From assembly GCF_016820585.1 (NCBI RefSeq), contig NZ_JADHDX010000007.1, forward strand, positions 109,951 to 173,950: a stretch of 64,000 bases of DNA, read 5' to 3'. Position 1 is the stretch's first letter. Each line of letters opens with the position of its first letter. Made by a program: the position numbers and the translations under genes. Positions 54,890 to 63,352 of the stretch are shown piece by piece. This DNA is from Arthrobacter beigongshangensis. GTDB taxonomy: Bacteria; Bacillota; Bacilli; Bacillales_A; Planococcaceae. A model generated the notes under the pieces. The model did not search any database. It worked only from the letters and a program-made list of their open reading frames with translations, and was not told where the DNA came from.

Positions 54890-55738
54890 CTAAAGCAACA
54901 TCCGCAAAAACTGTTCAAAATTCACGCCCGCCTTGCTTGGAACTTGCTCTTTCGATGTAGCTTCGATCGCAGCGGCTAAAAACGTCTCTGCAAGCTTCAT
55001 CGACTCTACTAAATCCTGCCCGCGCATCATCCCACCCATGATGACAGATGCAAACAAATCACCTGTTCCCGAATAGCTCTCGCCATTATAATCACGGATA
55101 CTCGTAAATGAACGATCTGCATCGACAAACATATTACCTACATAACGCTTATCTAGAACTGCTGGTGGCGGATTCAAACCAGTAATAATGACGTTCGCAC
55201 CAGTCGTCTGCTGTAACTGGTGGCCCGCCTCCCCTAGTGTCTGCATATAATCTGATTCGTCTTGATAGCTCTGTAGCTTCTCAAACGACAAACCTGTAAG
55301 CAAGCAGCACTCTGTAACATTTGGCGTAACAATGTCTGCACTCTTCACGAGTTCCTTCATACGATCCAGCAAATCGCCCGTAAACATTTTATACACTTCG
55401 CCCATATCCCCCATCACCGGATCGACAAGCAGTGTCGTTTCATCTGAGTAGAACACGTTTAAAAATTGAAATATATTATTGATTTGCTCTTGTCCCGTCA
55501 CAAAGCCCGTGTGAATGCCATCAAAGGTAGCCCCCAGCTTTCTCCATTCATCCACAAAGAAGTCCATTTTTGACGTTAAATCCTCACAATAAAAGCTCGA
55601 ATATCCTGTTTGCGCCGTAAAAATCGCGGTTGGCAACGGCACTGCTTGAGCACCCATCACTGACAGCACAGGTATTGCAGCCGTTAACGAGCATTTTCCA
55701 AAGGATGACATATCTTGGATTACTGCAACTTTCTTCAT
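54890..55738 (-). CDS. Pyridoxamine/pyridoxal kinase
   Basis: This ribokinase-fold kinase of 282 residues phosphorylates vitamin B6 forms. Landmarks are VIQDMSSFGKCSLTAAIPVLSVMG near the N-terminus, LVDPVMGDMGEVYKMF, ADIVTPNVTECCLLTG, VIITGLNPP, and the anion-hole/catalytic GESYSGTGDLFASVIMGG with the catalytic aspartate. I chose the ATG at 55738 rather than the GTG at 55750, which overlaps the ribosome site. It is divergent from an ECF-type membrane gene, and together they look like a B6 salvage pair. Confidence 0.9.
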   Translation of the reverse strand: MKKVAVIQDMSSFGKCSLTAAIPVLSVMGAQAVPLPTAIFTAQTGYSSFYCEDLTSKMDFFVDEWRKLGATFDGIHTGFVTGQEQINNIFQFLNVFYSDETTLLVDPVMGDMGEVYKMFTGDLLDRMKELVKSADIVTPNVTECCLLTGLSFEKLQSYQDESDYMQTLGEAGHQLQQTTGANVIITGLNPPPAVLDKRYVGNMFVDADRSFTSIRDYNGESYSGTGDLFASVIMGGMMRGQDLVESMKLAETFLAAAIEATSKEQVPSKAGVNFEQFLRMLL

Positions 55739-55946
55739 CGTACTCTCCACCTACCTAATCCTCACTTGTATTCTCTTCATCCTATCATAAGTAGGCAACC
55801 GCAGAAATACACCAGCTTCCAGTAGTTATTTTTATAGGAAATCAATCTGACCTCTAACAATTTTACTAAATTGACACTTTTACAATGGTCAGCCATTTGC
55901 TAAAGTTAAAACTATCAAAGAATTCATTATAGTGAGGATGATCAAC

Positions 55947-56495
55947 ATGCAAAATATTCAAAATCAACCCTATACAAAAACGCGCAGTAAAACGTTTGAT
56001 TTAGTCATTACCGCAATTTTAGCTGCACTTATTTTCGTCGCCACAATGATCAATATTAAGCTACCCATCGGGCAAGGTGGACTGATTCACTTAGGGACAT
56101 CCATGCTGTTCATGGCAGCTATTTTATTCGGACCTAAAAAAGGGGCACTTGCCGGCGCAATCGGGATGGGCTTATTCGATATCTTAGGTGGCTGGGCAAT
56201 TTGGGCGCCAACGACCATTATCTCCCGCTTATTACAAGGACTCATCGTCGGGAAAATTGCTTGGTCGAAGGGACATCGAGGCGATAATGTTGGACTAAAC
56301 ATTTTAGCAGCCGTTTTGTCAATGCCAGTGATGATGGTAGTTTACTATATTGGGCAAGGCATCATGTACAATAACTGGATTGCACCAATGGCATCCGTTC
56401 CAGGTGACATTATCCAAAACATTGTCGGTTTACTAATTGCGATTCCGGTATGTATCATGTTGAAAAAAACGCCTTATTTCAAAAGGAAGTTTTGA
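55947..56495 (+). CDS. ECF transporter S component (probable vitamin B6-related)
   Basis: This 182-residue membrane protein has about six membrane segments and the ECF S-component pattern. An N-terminal TFDLVITAILAALIFVATMI is followed by IHLGTSMLFMAAILFGPKKGALAGAIGMGLFDILGG and a late helix IIQNIVGLLIAIPVCIML. It needs a shared EcfAA'T energy module encoded elsewhere. I chose the ATG at 55947 with GTGAGG upstream. The divergent pyridoxamine kinase suggests a pyridoxine-type substrate (PdxU-like). This is inferred from context only. Confidence 0.82.
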   Translation: MQNIQNQPYTKTRSKTFDLVITAILAALIFVATMINIKLPIGQGGLIHLGTSMLFMAAILFGPKKGALAGAIGMGLFDILGGWAIWAPTTIISRLLQGLIVGKIAWSKGHRGDNVGLNILAAVLSMPVMMVVYYIGQGIMYNNWIAPMASVPGDIIQNIVGLLIAIPVCIMLKKTPYFKRKF

Positions 56496-56531
56496 TACGT
56501 AATAGGCGAGTATGGAGAGAACAAAAATGTT

Positions 56532-56573
56532 AAAAGCAATCTTTCATTTACCATCAAATGAAAGATTGCTTTT
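56532..56573. terminator. Bidirectional intrinsic terminator
   Basis: A perfect 18-bp stem (56532-56549 with 56556-56573) with A/T tails separates the ECF gene from the convergent ABC permease gene. Confidence 0.92.
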
Positions 56574-56616
56574 TTATAGAAGCGTCTGTTTACAGTTTAC
56601 CCATGGAAAAATGTTT

Positions 56617-57408
56617 TCATTTCCAAGGTAGGAGTTTATTTTCAAGCCACTGAAGCAGTCGGTTAAACGTTAAACCAAGCAGTGACAAGACTAATACGCC
56701 TACCATAAGCTTCGTTGTAATCATTAAGTTCCCATAGTGTAAAACCATGGAACCGATCCCGTTTTGAGCTGCAATCATTTCTGCCGCTACTAGTAATAGA
56801 AGGGACGTTCCTGCCGCAAGCTTTAAGCCAGCAAAAATCATAGGTAATGCACCTGGCAAAATGACTTTTCGGATGACGTTAAAATGATTGGAGCCAAAGG
56901 TCACCGCGGCTTTTATCAGTATTTGATCAACGCTTTTAACACCTGAAAATGTGTTAATGACTACTGGGAAAAAGACCCCTAATGCAATAATCGTTACTTT
57001 TGACAATTCACCAATGCCCAACCAAAGGACGAAAAGTGGTAGCAGGGCAATCTTTGGAATCGGGTAGATGGCATAGACAACCGGCGTTCCGATTGCATCC
57101 GCCCATTTGGAGAAGCCTAAAATAAGCCCAACTAAAATACCGACAACTGATCCAATCAGATAGCCAACCCCTATCCGGTAAAGACTGGGACCAAGGTTTC
57201 GAGTAATTTCACCACTGATGAGCATATCCCATCCTGTCACGACAATAGCCGTCGGTGCAGGTAAGAAAAGTGGTGAAACGATTTTCGTGCTACAAATAAC
57301 TTCCCATAAAACGAGCAAACCGATTAACCCTAGTACGGAAGCATATAACGGGACTTTTTTCTCAAGAAATGCGACACGATTCGTAATCATTTGTTTATGT
57401 ACAGCCAT
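56617..57408 (-). CDS. ABC transporter permease (SsuC/TauC type)
   Basis: This 263-residue permease has about six membrane segments and the BPD-type EAA loop FGSNHFNVIRKVILPGALPMIFAGLKLAAGTSLLLLVAAEMIAAQNGIG. This marks the nitrate/sulphonate/taurine group. It is the last gene of a binding protein-ATPase-permease operon, following the ATPase by seven bases. The substrate is not known. The T-box upstream of the operon ties it to an amino acid or amino-acid-related compound. Confidence 0.92.
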   Translation of the reverse strand: MAVHKQMITNRVAFLEKKVPLYASVLGLIGLLVLWEVICSTKIVSPLFLPAPTAIVVTGWDMLISGEITRNLGPSLYRIGVGYLIGSVVGILVGLILGFSKWADAIGTPVVYAIYPIPKIALLPLFVLWLGIGELSKVTIIALGVFFPVVINTFSGVKSVDQILIKAAVTFGSNHFNVIRKVILPGALPMIFAGLKLAAGTSLLLLVAAEMIAAQNGIGSMVLHYGNLMITTKLMVGVLVLSLLGLTFNRLLQWLENKLLPWK

Positions 57409-57415
57409 CCCATTA

Positions 57416-58186
57416 TCACTCCTTTAGTGCTTCGACAGCGTCATTACGAATGAGCTGCCAGATATCATCAGCATACCGTTCAAATTGTTCCCTATGCTGC
57501 TCTTCGCCTCTACCCATTTTCGGTAAATCAATATCGATAATACTTTTGATTCGGCCGGGGTGTCTGGACAAAACGATGACCCGATCAGCCAAATACACAG
57601 CTTCTTGAATATTGTGCGTCACGTAAAGTGTACTGAGCTGCGTGCGGTTCCAAATGGTTAACAGCTCTTCTTGCATCAATGTTCTTGTTTGGGCATCTAA
57701 AGCAGAAAACGGCTCATCCATTAGCAGTAAATCTGGCTCAACCGCAAGTGCCCTACCAATACCAACTCGTTGTTTCATGCCCCCAGACAATTGTTTTGGA
57801 TAAGCATCTTTGAAATCCGTTAAACCAACCATATCGATATAAAAATCAGCCTTCTCTTTTAGCTCCTGTTTACTAACCTTCTTCTCCTCTAAACCGTAAA
57901 TCACATTTTGGTACACCGTGCGCCAAGGGAGTAGGGCAATTTCTTGAAAAACAATCGCCAAATTCGGCTCCTTATCCATCATGCCTTCGAAATACACAGA
58001 ACCACTTGAAGGTGACAAGAGTCCACCAACAATATTCAATAATGTTGATTTACCGCAGCCACTTGGCCCCACTAAAACAACAAATTCTTTTTCATTAATC
58101 GAGAAGTTAATATCTTCAAGTGCCGTCACTTCTTCTTTTTTCGCAGACGTGAATTTTTTACCTACATTTTCAATGACAATCTTCAT
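57416..58186 (-). CDS. ABC transporter ATP-binding protein (SsuB/TauB type)
   Basis: This 256-residue ATPase has Walker [10 protein letters not shown] (about 39-47), a Q-loop in [23 protein letters not shown], signature [15 protein letters not shown], Walker [13 protein letters not shown] and the H-loop in [27 protein letters not shown]. These mark the nitrate/taurine importer group. It sits five bases after the binding-protein gene and seven before the permease, so the three are cotranscribed. Confidence 0.93.
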   Translation of the reverse strand: MKIVIENVGKKFTSAKKEEVTALEDINFSINEKEFVVLVGPSGCGKSTLLNIVGGLLSPSSGSVYFEGMMDKEPNLAIVFQEIALLPWRTVYQNVIYGLEEKKVSKQELKEKADFYIDMVGLTDFKDAYPKQLSGGMKQRVGIGRALAVEPDLLLMDEPFSALDAQTRTLMQEELLTIWNRTQLSTLYVTHNIQEAVYLADRVIVLSRHPGRIKSIIDIDLPKMGRGEEQHREQFERYADDIWQLIRNDAVEALKE

Positions 58187-58191
58187 TTACT

Positions 58192-59226
58192 TCACTTCCC
58201 TAATTGTTTCAATGCTTCTTCAAGTAAGTCTCCATTGACAATCTCCGTTGAATTAATTGAGCTCTCAATTAATTGCTGCTTAGCATACCAGTCAATTTGC
58301 GTTTGGATGTCTGAAGCAAGTAATTTCCCATCACGATCCATGTAAGGAAGTCCTTTTTTAATCAATTCCTCTTCTTGGTCCGTGTATTTTGCAATGATTT
58401 GTACAACCTCTTCATAGTTCTCGCCTGGCACAATTTCACCATCGACTTTGTTGAGCACAGCGTCATAGTAGTAGCGAGTCGCTTTTGCATAAGCTTTCAA
58501 GAACTTTGTCGCTGCGTCCGTATTAGCCGCAAAATCTTTCGAGAAAAAGATTCCCGACGTTTGATATTCGATTTCCTCTCCTACATGAGAAATCACTTTT
58601 CCATATCCTTCACTTACTACTCGAGAAACATTTGGTTCATTCAATAAAATGGCATCCACTTGCTTGCTCTGTAATGTTTCCATAAGGCCTGGAATACTAT
58701 TTAGCGGAACGAGCTCCACATCATCCGTCGTTAAACCATGAACCTCCAACAGTCTACCCGCCATATAATGATAAGTTGACCCGGTTTGTGTAATCCCAAT
58801 CTTTTTTCCCTTTAAGTCTTCGATGGCTGCTACAGCAGAGTCGTTCGGGACTAATACAGCTGAAGAAGAATAACCTTCCTGCTCTCTTCCTTTATCCGCA
58901 ACGATGACTAACTCTTCTCCGCTAGCCACCATATTGTATAAGCTCGCCGTAATACCAGTCGCGCCCACTTGGACATCCCCACCTGCCGTTGCAACTGATA
59001 TCGGTTGCGCCGCTTCAAACCATTTCGCTTTAGCATCTAGGCCTTCCTCTTCAAAGAACCCCTTTTCAAGTGCGATAAATAAAGGTGCGGAACTCGTCAA
59101 TTTCAACATTCCAATTTCAACTGCTGTTTGTTCAGCGGATGTAGCATCTGTGTCTTTCCCACAGCCGGCTAGTCCAAATGCTAATAAAAGGACTGAAATA
59201 AGTGTAATGATCATTCTTTTTGTCAT
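58192..59226 (-). CDS. ABC transporter substrate-binding lipoprotein (NMT1/SsuA type)
   Basis: This 344-residue lipoprotein has a signal peptide with lipobox (LAGC, C22). A type II binding fold of the NMT1/THI5/SsuA group follows, with PLFIALEKGFFEEEGLDAKAKWF, GDVQVGATGITASLYNMVASGEELVIVADKG, LKGKKIGITQTGSTYHYMAGRLL and SKQVDAILLNEPNVSRVV. The ATG at 59226 follows AGGGGG. It is the first gene of the operon and lies just downstream of a T-box leader. The family imports sulphonates, taurine, pyrimidines or related compounds. The substrate here is open. Confidence 0.9.
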   Translation of the reverse strand: MTKRMIITLISVLLLAFGLAGCGKDTDATSAEQTAVEIGMLKLTSSAPLFIALEKGFFEEEGLDAKAKWFEAAQPISVATAGGDVQVGATGITASLYNMVASGEELVIVADKGREQEGYSSSAVLVPNDSAVAAIEDLKGKKIGITQTGSTYHYMAGRLLEVHGLTTDDVELVPLNSIPGLMETLQSKQVDAILLNEPNVSRVVSEGYGKVISHVGEEIEYQTSGIFFSKDFAANTDAATKFLKAYAKATRYYYDAVLNKVDGEIVPGENYEEVVQIIAKYTDQEEELIKKGLPYMDRDGKLLASDIQTQIDWYAKQQLIESSINSTEIVNGDLLEEALKQLGK

Positions 59227-59296
59227 ATCATGTTCCCCCTAATTTTTGATATAATTGCCACTACGAATGCGGCTGGATCTAGGTAAAATGGGTATA

Positions 59297-59507
59297 GAAA
59301 AAGCCCCTACCATCCCTTGGAAAGGGACGAAGGAGCTCTCCGCGTTACCACCCTAAATTGACGAACCGATTTTAGACCGCTCATCCACTTCATTAGCAAT
59401 TGAGTAAATCAGATGGCGTACTTCATACATATTGTTGCCTGAATTCACACTTACCATTCAGTCTCTGGTTGCTGCTCACAATATGATTACTGGACCATCT
59501 CTCAACT
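59297..59507 (-). promoter_or_regulatory. T-box riboswitch upstream of the ABC operon
   Basis: On the minus strand, the antiterminator hallmark GGGTGGTAACGCGG is followed by a terminator hairpin (about 59302-59337) and a T run. Upstream, Stem I runs from TTGAG/CTCAA through AGATGG/CCATCT to ATATTGT/ACAATAT. Its specifier loop has CCAGTAAT opposite TATGAAGTAC. T-boxes sense uncharged tRNA. By the usual GAA-NNN rule the specifier would be GTA (Val), or TAC (Tyr) if offset by one. The TGGT bulge fits a tRNA ending in ACCA. Confidence 0.9.
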
Positions 59508-59635
59508 ATATTTAATTTTTTTAGTAGTTTTCATTATCTTTTGCGCAAAAGTAATTGTTTTGAATATTACTGATGTTCAAACTAGAAGTCAAGCTTTTTA
59601 TTTTTATATTGCTACTTGCATACGAAGAAATTCGA

Positions 59636-60685
59636 TTAAATCTCCATTCCTACCTCAGCAAAAGTAGCCATATATGCCATCATACTGACGGCTGCATCTA
59701 TAATCGGAAACGCTAAAGCTGCTCCTGAACCTTCACCGAGGCACATGTCCATCGTTAACATCGGTTCGATTCCTAGCAGTTCATTGGCCAGTCGCGCGCC
59801 CGGTTCGAGGGAAGCGTGAGAAGCGATGAAATAGTCCTTCGCTTTCGGCTCAATGGCTATTGCGATTAAGGCAGCTACTGTAGAAATATAGCCATCTATA
59901 ACGACAGGAATTCGATTGGCTGCAGCCCCAAGCATTACCCCTGCCATACCGCCAATTTCCAGCCCTCCAACCTTAGCAAGAACATCGATCCCATCAGTCG
60001 GCTTCGGCTTATTCAACTCAATAGCTTTTCGAATGACTGCTACTTTATGCTCAATTCCTCCTTCACCAACTCCCGCGCCTCTCCCCGTAATTTCCAAAAG
60101 ATCACAATTGCCCAAAACTGACAAAATAGCGGTACTAGGCGTCGTATTCCCAATCCCCATCTCACCCGTTCCCAGCAAATTAGCGCCCTTTTTCGCTTCC
60201 TGATTGGCCATTTCAATCCCAACCTCTAGCGATTTAACCGCCTCTTCTCTTGTCATCGCAGGACCTTTCACCATATTATCTGTCCCATGTTTTATCTTTC
60301 TATTGAACACACCAGCATCCTCTGGAATGTCACCTTTAATCCCAATATCTACTGCAATCACTTTCGCCCCAGAAACCCGACTTATGGCACATACACCTGG
60401 TAATCCTTTTGCAAAAAGTAACGTTTGTGCCCATGTGATTTCTTGTGGATTACCGGAAATCCCTTCTTCATAAACGCCATGATCCGCCGCCATCGTAATA
60501 ATCGTTTTCTGATCAACTACAGGATAAAGCTTCCCCGTAATTCCAGACAATTGAATAGCAATATCCTCTAATCTTCCTAAGCTTTTAGGTGGCTTAATCA
60601 AGCTATCTACCCGCTCTCTCGCCTTTTCCATCATTACTTCATCCAATCCTTCAATCCTTTGAATCGTTTCCTCTAACAGTCGCAT
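59636..60685 (-). CDS. cobT: Nicotinate-nucleotide--dimethylbenzimidazole phosphoribosyltransferase
   Basis: This 349-residue enzyme activates the lower base of cobalamin by making alpha-ribazole 5'-phosphate. It shows the CobT signatures GTGEMGIGNTTPSTAIL, RGAGVGEGGIEHKVAVI, the SLEPGARLANELLGIEPMLTMDMCLGEGSGAALAFP block (catalytic Glu), and KPPKSLGRLEDIAIQLSGI at the N-terminus. The ATG follows AAAAGGAGAATG. It is alone downstream of a cobalamin riboswitch and terminator. Other cobalamin genes are not in the window. Confidence 0.96.
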   Translation of the reverse strand: MRLLEETIQRIEGLDEVMMEKARERVDSLIKPPKSLGRLEDIAIQLSGITGKLYPVVDQKTIITMAADHGVYEEGISGNPQEITWAQTLLFAKGLPGVCAISRVSGAKVIAVDIGIKGDIPEDAGVFNRKIKHGTDNMVKGPAMTREEAVKSLEVGIEMANQEAKKGANLLGTGEMGIGNTTPSTAILSVLGNCDLLEITGRGAGVGEGGIEHKVAVIRKAIELNKPKPTDGIDVLAKVGGLEIGGMAGVMLGAAANRIPVVIDGYISTVAALIAIAIEPKAKDYFIASHASLEPGARLANELLGIEPMLTMDMCLGEGSGAALAFPIIDAAVSMMAYMATFAEVGMEI

Positions 60686-60702
60686 TTTTCATTCTCCTTT
60701 TC

Positions 60703-60751
60703 AAAAAAATAAAAGCCTGCAGTTTATTTACATAGTAAATAAACTACAGAC
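60703..60751 (-). terminator. Regulated terminator of the cobT leader
   Basis: Arms 60715-60731 and 60735-60751 pair over about 17 bases, followed on the minus strand by TTTTATTTTTTT. It lies between the cobalamin aptamer and cobT and is the likely expression platform. Confidence 0.85.
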
Positions 60752-60777
60752 TTTTCCATCGTCTATAAATAATAAGC

Positions 60778-60935
60778 AAATAGGCAGGTCTCCTGGCTCA
60801 GGGTCATCGTTTTATTTACCTTCCCAGAATCACTTCCAGTGGCATTCCAAATAAAACATCCCTTTACAGTGGCGGGTCCGCTGAAGACTTTCACTTCATT
60901 CCCTATTCTCCCCTAAGGGCACCTACTGCTTTTAT
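60778..60935 (-). promoter_or_regulatory. Cobalamin riboswitch
   Basis: The minus strand carries the B12-box sequence GAGCCAGGAGACCTGCC (complement of about 60783-60799). Upstream it has the aptamer parts GCAGTAGGTGCC, GGGAATGAAGTGAAAGTCTTC, GCGGACCCGCCACTGTAAAG and TGCCACTGG. It lies about 90 bases before cobT with a terminator between. Adenosylcobalamin binding would be expected to reduce cobT expression. Confidence 0.95.
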
Positions 60936-61091
60936 TTAACTTTCTATTACGTTTATCATATAGGAGAATGCTGACAAATTCAATTGAGAATGTAATGAGT
61001 GTTCTAATCATATTGAAAAATAGGAGTCATTCGAATAAACACGATTGAATGATATCCTTACCAGATGATTGTTCTTGTTAAAAGAAAAACA

Positions 61092-61131
61092 ATCAGGCAC
61101 CCAGGTCGCTTAAGCAACTTGGATGCCTGAT
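61092..61131 (-). terminator. Terminator of the alcohol dehydrogenase gene
   Basis: ATCAGGCACCCAGGT (61092-61106) and ACTTGGATGCCTGAT (61117-61131) pair with G-U allowed on the minus strand, followed by TGTTTTTC. It lies directly beyond the dehydrogenase stop. Confidence 0.85.
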
Positions 61132-61144
61132 CAATAAAACATTT

Positions 61145-62104
61145 TTATTCTTCGTCAAAAATAGCTACTAGGCGGCCTTTAACTTCATGATTTTTCAGCT
61201 TTTCAATACCTTTATCAACTTCTTCAAATGGAATTGTAATAAGGTTTGGACTCATTTTACCTGTAGCAAAGCAATCATACACACCTTTTAAGTCTTCTAC
61301 TGATCCACCATTACTGCCCAAAAGTTTAATTTCTTTTGTAATCATTAAGTACGTATTAATCGTAGATTCCAATTTACCCATACCCACAATTACGACTGTT
61401 CCTTGTACTTTTACAGCTTCTAGTGAGTCAGAAGTTGTTTGTCCAAATCCAGCAAAGTCAACAATAACATCACATTCTGCTTCTTTCATATCTAGAATTG
61501 TGTCATAAACTTTAGTAGCTCCTAATTCTTCAGCAAGTTTTCGAGCCTCTGGAGAAACGTCTGTTGCATATACTTCGCAACCTTTAATGAGTGCCATTTG
61601 TAAGGCAAATTGACCAAGTCCACCGATACCAACAATGCCTAACTTCGTACCTTCTTTTGCTTGTCCAATACTAAACAGAGCACGATAAGCTGTGATTCCT
61701 GCATCTGTAGAGGCTGCACCTTCTACAAAGGAAACACCTTCAGGAATGATTACGCATTGATGTTCAGGTACACGGACTTTTTCCGCATAACCACCATCAT
61801 AGTTGTACCCAGCAGTTATTTTAGTTGCTCGGTCCATTGGGTTAACCCCAACACGGTCCCCAACTTTAATATTTTCAACACCTTCACCCACTTCAATAAC
61901 AATCCCTGCAAACTCATGCCCCATAATAACAGGACCATTCGGGAATAGTGGCATCCAACCTGGATCTTCTAATGCTGCAACGTCCGAATGACATAGACCA
62001 GCAGCTTTCACATCAATAACAACTTGACCTGGGATTGCTTTCGGATCTTCTTTTTCAATCAATTCTAGCGGTTTATTCGTACCTGAAAATAGCCAACCTT
62101 TCAC
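61145..62104 (-). CDS. Zinc-type alcohol dehydrogenase lacking the structural zinc lobe
   Basis: This 319-residue medium-chain dehydrogenase has the catalytic zinc and substrate residues in AAGLCHSDV and MGHEFAGIVIEVGEGVE. The NAD(P) fold is present in LGIVGIGGLGQFALQMA with DVSPEARKLAEELGA. The four-cysteine structural zinc loop is replaced by NPMDRATKITAGYNYDGGY, so only the catalytic metal is expected. I chose the GTG at 62104, about eight bases after GGAGG. The TTG at 62119 overlaps that site. The substrate alcohol or aldehyde is unknown. Confidence 0.88.
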   Translation of the reverse strand: MKGWLFSGTNKPLELIEKEDPKAIPGQVVIDVKAAGLCHSDVAALEDPGWMPLFPNGPVIMGHEFAGIVIEVGEGVENIKVGDRVGVNPMDRATKITAGYNYDGGYAEKVRVPEHQCVIIPEGVSFVEGAASTDAGITAYRALFSIGQAKEGTKLGIVGIGGLGQFALQMALIKGCEVYATDVSPEARKLAEELGATKVYDTILDMKEAECDVIVDFAGFGQTTSDSLEAVKVQGTVVIVGMGKLESTINTYLMITKEIKLLGSNGGSVEDLKGVYDCFATGKMSPNLITIPFEEVDKGIEKLKNHEVKGRLVAIFDEE

Positions 62105-62303
62105 AACTATCGCCTCCAAATTGTTTTTTCTTTATCATATAAAAAACTCATTACAACTAACTTGAATTTAAAGTATCTTACAAATAAAACTTTACTCCTC
62201 GCCCTACTACTTGTCAATAAACTAGGATCTTTGTCGAAAAGGTGTCACTATCTGCCTGTGAAGTGGTCTAAGCATATTGAAAAAATAGCGTCCACCCCAA
62301 AAG

Positions 62304-62783
62304 TCACTTTCTTTCATGCAACTGTCGGTGTAACTGCCATACTTGTTCTGCAAGCCTCGGCACCGGACCATCTACTTCTATATCTCGAATAACTTCTTGA
62401 ATAGGTAAATTGCGAACACGAGATGCCGGGACGCCCATTTCTTGTAGCCACTCAGCTAGTTGGGCAGAAGAACTCGCATACACAATACGGCCTAATCCCA
62501 CCCAACCATGAGCTGCCGCACACATCGGACAATGCTCCCCAGATGTATAGACCGTCGCTTGACGTCTTTCTAAAGGTGTCATATTTTCAGCAGCCCAACG
62601 TGCGATAGCGAATTCAGGATGTTGGGTATGATCTCCGCCTGAAACACGATTATGATCTTCTTTCAGCACATCCCCGCTAGCTGAAACAAGAATCGAACCA
62701 AATGGCTCGTCTCCTATATGTAACGCATCCTTTGCAAGTTCTAGACAACGCTCTAAATGCTTGATGTCCGTCTTATTAATCAT
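62304..62783 (-). CDS. Nucleoside/cytosine-type deaminase
   Basis: This 159-residue CDA-fold deaminase has the zinc motifs THPEFAIARWAAEN (HxE, with Pro in place of the more common Ala) and SGEHCPMCAAAHGWVGLGRIVYA (PCxxC). EPFGSILVSASGDVL lies near the N-terminus. It resembles guanine deaminase and tRNA-adenosine-deaminase-like nucleoside deaminases. The ATG follows AAAGGAG with a ten-base spacing. The substrate is unknown. Confidence 0.88.
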   Translation of the reverse strand: MINKTDIKHLERCLELAKDALHIGDEPFGSILVSASGDVLKEDHNRVSGGDHTQHPEFAIARWAAENMTPLERRQATVYTSGEHCPMCAAAHGWVGLGRIVYASSSAQLAEWLQEMGVPASRVRNLPIQEVIRDIEVDGPVPRLAEQVWQLHRQLHERK

Positions 62784-63059
62784 TGGGGCATCGCTCCTTT
62801 TGGGTTATCATTATATAATTTTTATGGACTTCACCATTTTTGGTATCAAGTTCTACAGTAGCTCAGATTTTGAATCGAACTTGCTCGATTCACTCCTTTG
62901 ATTGATACATCTATCATACCGGAGCTGCCTAGCGTTTTATATGCGTTATTTGATTAAAGGCTTATATTATAGAATCTAAAAGAGTTCAAATAAACAACTT
63001 CTAAAATAGAATTTCAGTAAAACCAGACTCTTACTGACTGTCCCCATTTTATAACATCT

Positions 63060-63344
63060 TCAATATAAAAATCCTTCCAACGACACATCATATTCCATAA
63101 AAATATTCTCAAACAGCGTCTTATCAATCAATTTACGTAGGACACCATCGAAATAGCCTGCGATATTGCGAATCTCTTTACGCTTTGTCGCTCGTACCGC
63201 AATATGAAGAGCTTGCATGGCCAATTGTTCAAATAAATCCCCTTCGTTCTCGTACATGCTGAATTTCATCATACGTAAGGACTGTGCACGATAAATCCCG
63301 AACAATTGGCGTGCAGAAGAACTGTTACCAATCGTTGTGGACAA
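63060..63344 (-). CDS. C-terminal part of a frameshifted helix-turn-helix gene
   Basis: This 94-residue frame begins with a TTG without a convincing ribosome site and reads STTIGNSSSARQLFGIYRAQ, then ATKRKEIRNIAGYFDGVLRK and IFMEYDVSL. It lies in the minus-one-type frame just after the upstream part (63353-63847). Upstream of the TTG the same frame continues without stop as GIKDLLSTT, so the two parts join naturally with one base removed near 63355-63362. It is probably the C-terminal helical domain of one original protein of about 260 residues. Confidence 0.7.
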   Translation of the reverse strand: MSTTIGNSSSARQLFGIYRAQSLRMMKFSMYENEGDLFEQLAMQALHIAVRATKRKEIRNIAGYFDGVLRKLIDKTLFENIFMEYDVSLEGFLY

Positions 63345-63352
63345 TAGATCTT

